Source of the DNA: Phycisphaerales bacterium
GTDB lineage: Bacteria; Planctomycetota; Phycisphaerae; UBA1845; UTPLA1
Assembly: GCA_022360095.1 (NCBI GenBank)
Contig: JAKSDK010001621.1
Span: 62,001 to 126,000 of the forward strand
Direction: 5' to 3'
DNA: 64,000 nt
Shown here: positions 61,489-64,000 of the stretch, piece by piece
How positions within the stretch are numbered: the first letter of the stretch is position 1
Layout: every line of letters starts with the position of its first letter
Notes under the pieces: model-generated
What the model saw: only the letters and a program-made list of their open reading frames with translations
Databases searched by the model: none
Told to the model about the DNA's origin: nothing
Position numbers and translations under genes: made by a program

Positions 61489-64000
61489 ATGAGTTCGTCA
61501 AGTAATACACACAAGCGTTGGTTGGCTTCCATCCTATGGGGCTTCCTGGGGTTGGCTGGTTTCGTGGCTTTCGTCGATACGGCCTGGACGGTGCGTGCCG
61601 ACGAAGAGGATCCTCCGCCGAAGGCGAAAGAATCCGACGACAAGAAGTCGGAATCGGAAAAGAAGAAGGAAACCAAGGAGGAAGCAAAAGAGGAGTCCGA
61701 TGCAGAGGAAGATGAAGAGGATATCGAGGCTGCGTTGAAAAGACTTCAGGAGTTGGCCAAGCAGTCTCTCGAAAAAGAAAAGAAGGAAAAGGAAAAAAAG
61801 GAAAAGGAATCCGCAAAGAGTCCGGCATCCAAACCCGCGCCGAAGCAGCCGGCGGTGAAAAAGGGTCCCAAGCCTGCGAAGGTGACGCCGAAACGTATGC
61901 CGAAAATCCCGACTGCCGGCAAGTCCGGTAAGCCAGGTGTCAAGAAGTCACCTTCCCCAAAAACCCCTGACGTAAAAAAAGGCAAGAAGTCTCCGAAGAA
62001 CCGTCGTACAGGGAAAACGTCTCGTCCTGTCGGTTCGAACAAAACCACGCCGACCCGCCGGATGGACCGTCCCGGTCGGGCGACCGGTTCACCGGCCGCA
62101 GCCAAGCCTGCCGCAAAGAAGGTCGGAGACAATGCCAGCAAGCCGGTGCTGAAGAACGTCACGACGACGACGCGTCCTGCCCCGATCTTTGACATGGAGC
62201 CGCCGGATCCGGAGAAGCGTGCCTACCGTTTCAATTACGTTGACGAGCCCTGGGATGGGGTGTTGAAAGACTTCGCTCGCATGAGTGGTCTTTTTTATCT
62301 TCCCAAACTTCCCGAGGGGGGGATTTCCGAGAAGCTGTCCTATCTGAGCCCCAAGGAAATGTCGTTCGGCGAAGCGTTGCATACGTTGAACGATCTGCTA
62401 TTTGAGCAGCGCGCTTTCAACAATCTCGTCATTTATCGAAGTGAGAGTTATCTGATCGTCGAGCCGTTGCCGGACCTGATGAGCAACGTTCCGCTGGCCA
62501 AGATGTTCGAAACGTTTGAGGAGTTCGAGGCAGCCAAGCTGGACCCGTATGACGTTTGCAAAACATACATTGACCTCCCGGATAAATGGACTCCATACAA
62601 GATCATCGATGAGTTCAGAACCATGTTCTCGGACAACTACGGGGTCGACGCCGTAGGCGATCGGATCGAACTGACCGGTCTGGTGAAGGAGCACTATGAG
62701 TTCAAGCAGGTGATCAAGGAACTCGCTGAAGGGAAGGAGCCTCCGCCGGAGGATCCACGACCTAAGGTGACGTTTGAACTGAAGGCGCAGAAAGTCAACG
62801 ACGTCTCGCAGATTCTCCGCGGACTGTATCCCGTCGAGGGGCCGGCCCCGACGCCGCGCCGCGGTGGCCGTCGCAAGAAGGTTGCGCCGGAGTCGATCGA
62901 TCCGAACGCAGAGAAGGCCAAGAAGTTATCCATCTTTCCCGATCTGAAGAACAATCTTCTCTATGCAAGGGGCCCTCAGTATCTGCTGGATGAAGTTCGC
63001 GAGACCATCAAGAAGCTTGACATCGGCGGCTATGCTCCACCGAAGATGGAGGTCATTCGACTCAAGAACGCCACCGCGGCCGTCCTTGCCAGTTTGTTGA
63101 AGCCGATCCTCCAACAGCAGCAAGCCGAGTTAAAGAAGACCACCTATTGGGTCAACCCGGCCTTGATCGACGCGGTCCGTTGCAACATCTACCCGGACGC
63201 GTCCGGGAATTCGGTCATTCTCTACGGTGGCGACGAAGGGATCGCACGGACCAGGACGTTGGTCGAGCAATACGACGTTCCTCCGGATCGGGTGACCGAA
63301 GTCATCGAACTTACACATGCCGATGCGAATAACATTATTCCATCCATTGTTCAGAATCTCCCGGCGCCGAAGAGTAAGGGCGCTCCTCATATGCCGCAGA
63401 TCACGGCGTTGTCGAGTAAGAAGCTGCTCGTGGCTTGTGCCCGGCAGGATTATCAAAAGGTCTTGGATCTGGTGGAAAAGCTCGACGTCCTGGATGTCGA
63501 GGAACCGCACGAGCACATGATGGAACTGAAGTGCGGTGAACCCAGTGTCATTTCGCAAATCGTGCAGCAGATCGTAAGCGGTGTCTCTTCGCCGGCTCCG
63601 AGAGCGGCGGCTGTCGGAAAAAATGCCAAGAGACGTTCTCGAGCCCGGGCCAAGGCAAGAGCCGCCGCCGCCGCAGCCGACGGTGATGGACCGAAGTTTT
63701 TCCCGAACGACGAAGCGGGGACGATCCTCGTTTTTTGCGCGGATGGGGATTGGGAGCGCATCGAAGCCCTCATCAAGGGGCAGGACGAACTGGCATGTCA
63801 GGTCGAGCCGGTTTTCCGAAGTGTCGTCCTCGAGAAGGCCAATGCGGTCGACGTTGCCAGAACGATCAATAACATGTTCCCGCCTCCGGCGGGCGCCCAA
63901 CAACTGGTCGAGGCAGACGTCTATAATCGCACGATCAATATTTTCGCCAGGCCGGCGTTCCTCGACAAGGCCCTTCCGCTGATCGAGATGCTCGACGTCA
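61489..64000 (+). CDS. gspD: type II secretion secretin, N-terminal part (runs off window)
   Basis: 837 codons visible, no stop before the window end. ATG at 61489 has GGGAGG eight nt upstream. Signal sequence to about residue 37, then ~200 residues of Lys/Glu- and then Lys/Pro-rich low complexity, then secretin N-domains from residue ~242 (RFNYVDEPWDGVLKDFARMSG) and repeated N1-type units (VIRLKNATAAVLASLLKPIL, VIELTHADANNIIPSIVQNL, VVLEKANAVDVARTINNMF). The beta-barrel secretin domain lies beyond the edge. The low-complexity N-terminus and two further basic inserts (near 62845 and 63615) are unusual. It would form the outer-membrane channel. Confidence 0.88.
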   Translation, partial: MSSSSNTHKRWLASILWGFLGLAGFVAFVDTAWTVRADEEDPPPKAKESDDKKSESEKKKETKEEAKEESDAEEDEEDIEAALKRLQELAKQSLEKEKKEKEKKEKESAKSPASKPAPKQPAVKKGPKPAKVTPKRMPKIPTAGKSGKPGVKKSPSPKTPDVKKGKKSPKNRRTGKTSRPVGSNKTTPTRRMDRPGRATGSPAAAKPAAKKVGDNASKPVLKNVTTTTRPAPIFDMEPPDPEKRAYRFNYVDEPWDGVLKDFARMSGLFYLPKLPEGGISEKLSYLSPKEMSFGEALHTLNDLLFEQRAFNNLVIYRSESYLIVEPLPDLMSNVPLAKMFETFEEFEAAKLDPYDVCKTYIDLPDKWTPYKIIDEFRTMFSDNYGVDAVGDRIELTGLVKEHYEFKQVIKELAEGKEPPPEDPRPKVTFELKAQKVNDVSQILRGLYPVEGPAPTPRRGGRRKKVAPESIDPNAEKAKKLSIFPDLKNNLLYARGPQYLLDEVRETIKKLDIGGYAPPKMEVIRLKNATAAVLASLLKPILQQQQAELKKTTYWVNPALIDAVRCNIYPDASGNSVILYGGDEGIARTRTLVEQYDVPPDRVTEVIELTHADANNIIPSIVQNLPAPKSKGAPHMPQITALSSKKLLVACARQDYQKVLDLVEKLDVLDVEEPHEHMMELKCGEPSVISQIVQQIVSGVSSPAPRAAAVGKNAKRRSRARAKARAAAAAADGDGPKFFPNDEAGTILVFCADGDWERIEALIKGQDELACQVEPVFRSVVLEKANAVDVARTINNMFPPPAGAQQLVEADVYNRTINIFARPAFLDKALPLIEMLDV

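Noticed and set aside
1-64000. CRISPR arrays, transposases, prophage or integrase genes, tRNA genes
   Set aside because: No regularly spaced repeats, no DDE or tyrosine-recombinase proteins, and no cloverleaf with a TTCGA-type arm was recognised in intergenic regions.

Overview
The window reads as a chromosomal segment of a planctomycete-type bacterium (Planctomycetota, possibly a Phycisphaerae-like or uncultured lineage; this is inference). Supporting signs are an ECF sigma factor directly followed by a Ser/Thr kinase with an N-terminal anti-sigma-like zinc motif and C-terminal TPRs, a compact type II secretion/pseudopilin operon with fused PilM-PilN-like and PilO-PilP-like subunits, a cupredoxin-like lipoprotein with a carboxypeptidase-regulatory domain, LptF/LptG (so an outer membrane with LPS-like lipid), a bacterial topoisomerase VI B subunit, and moderately GC-rich DNA with tightly packed, overlapping genes. 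No insertion sequence, prophage, CRISPR array, tRNA or rRNA was seen.

Layout. 1-1.2 kb: two overlapping lipoprotein genes (minus). 1.3-3.0 kb: gamma-glutamyltransferase. 3.0-7.5 kb: moxR-DUF58-tgpA operon (minus). 7.7-15.3 kb: a long minus-strand unit with a GT-C-like membrane protein, nucleoside hydrolase, copper P-type ATPase, ribF, nrnA and a membrane-bound haem-motif protein. 15.5-16.9 kb: trpD plus a small zinc protein. 17.0-23.9 kb: seven closely spaced minus-strand genes (two TPR proteins, leucyl aminopeptidase, an 8-TM protein, a zinc-ribbon membrane protein, folE, a tRNA-binding-domain protein). 24.1-26.1 kb: solitary top6B. 26.1-26.9 kb: a non-coding region holding a promoter, a highly structured RNA with a nine-codon micro-ORF, and a textbook terminator. 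26.9-30.3 kb: ECF sigma and Ser/Thr kinase. 30.2-33.7 kb: UDP-sugar dehydrogenase, a small membrane protein, and a DUF4198/FmdE-like fusion. 33.8-38.4 kb: a leucine-degradation operon (methylcrotonyl-CoA carboxylase with a split alpha subunit, and HMG-CoA lyase). 38.5-46.4 kb: STAS protein, three multi-TM GT-C-like proteins and a UbiB kinase. 46.4-49.2 kb: lptG/lptF. 49.5-51.5 kb: speA. 51.7-64 kb: gspF-G-H-I-J-K-L-M-D, the secretin running off the window.

The most interesting element is the RNA at 26494-26807. It has a consensus-like promoter, a 5' domain closed by an 8-bp stem that starts at the predicted first nucleotide, several further hairpins, and a micro-ORF (MPSESIKLL) whose ribosome-binding region is complementary over about 14 nt to the usual 3' end of 16S rRNA. 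A hairpin loop upstream can mask that site, competing GCTGC/GCAGC stems overlap the micro-ORF stop codon, and a terminator of about 13 bp plus eight Ts ends the transcript. It lies immediately upstream of the sigma-kinase pair. It does not match signatures of rRNA, tRNA, RNase P RNA, tmRNA or SRP RNA that can be recognised by eye.
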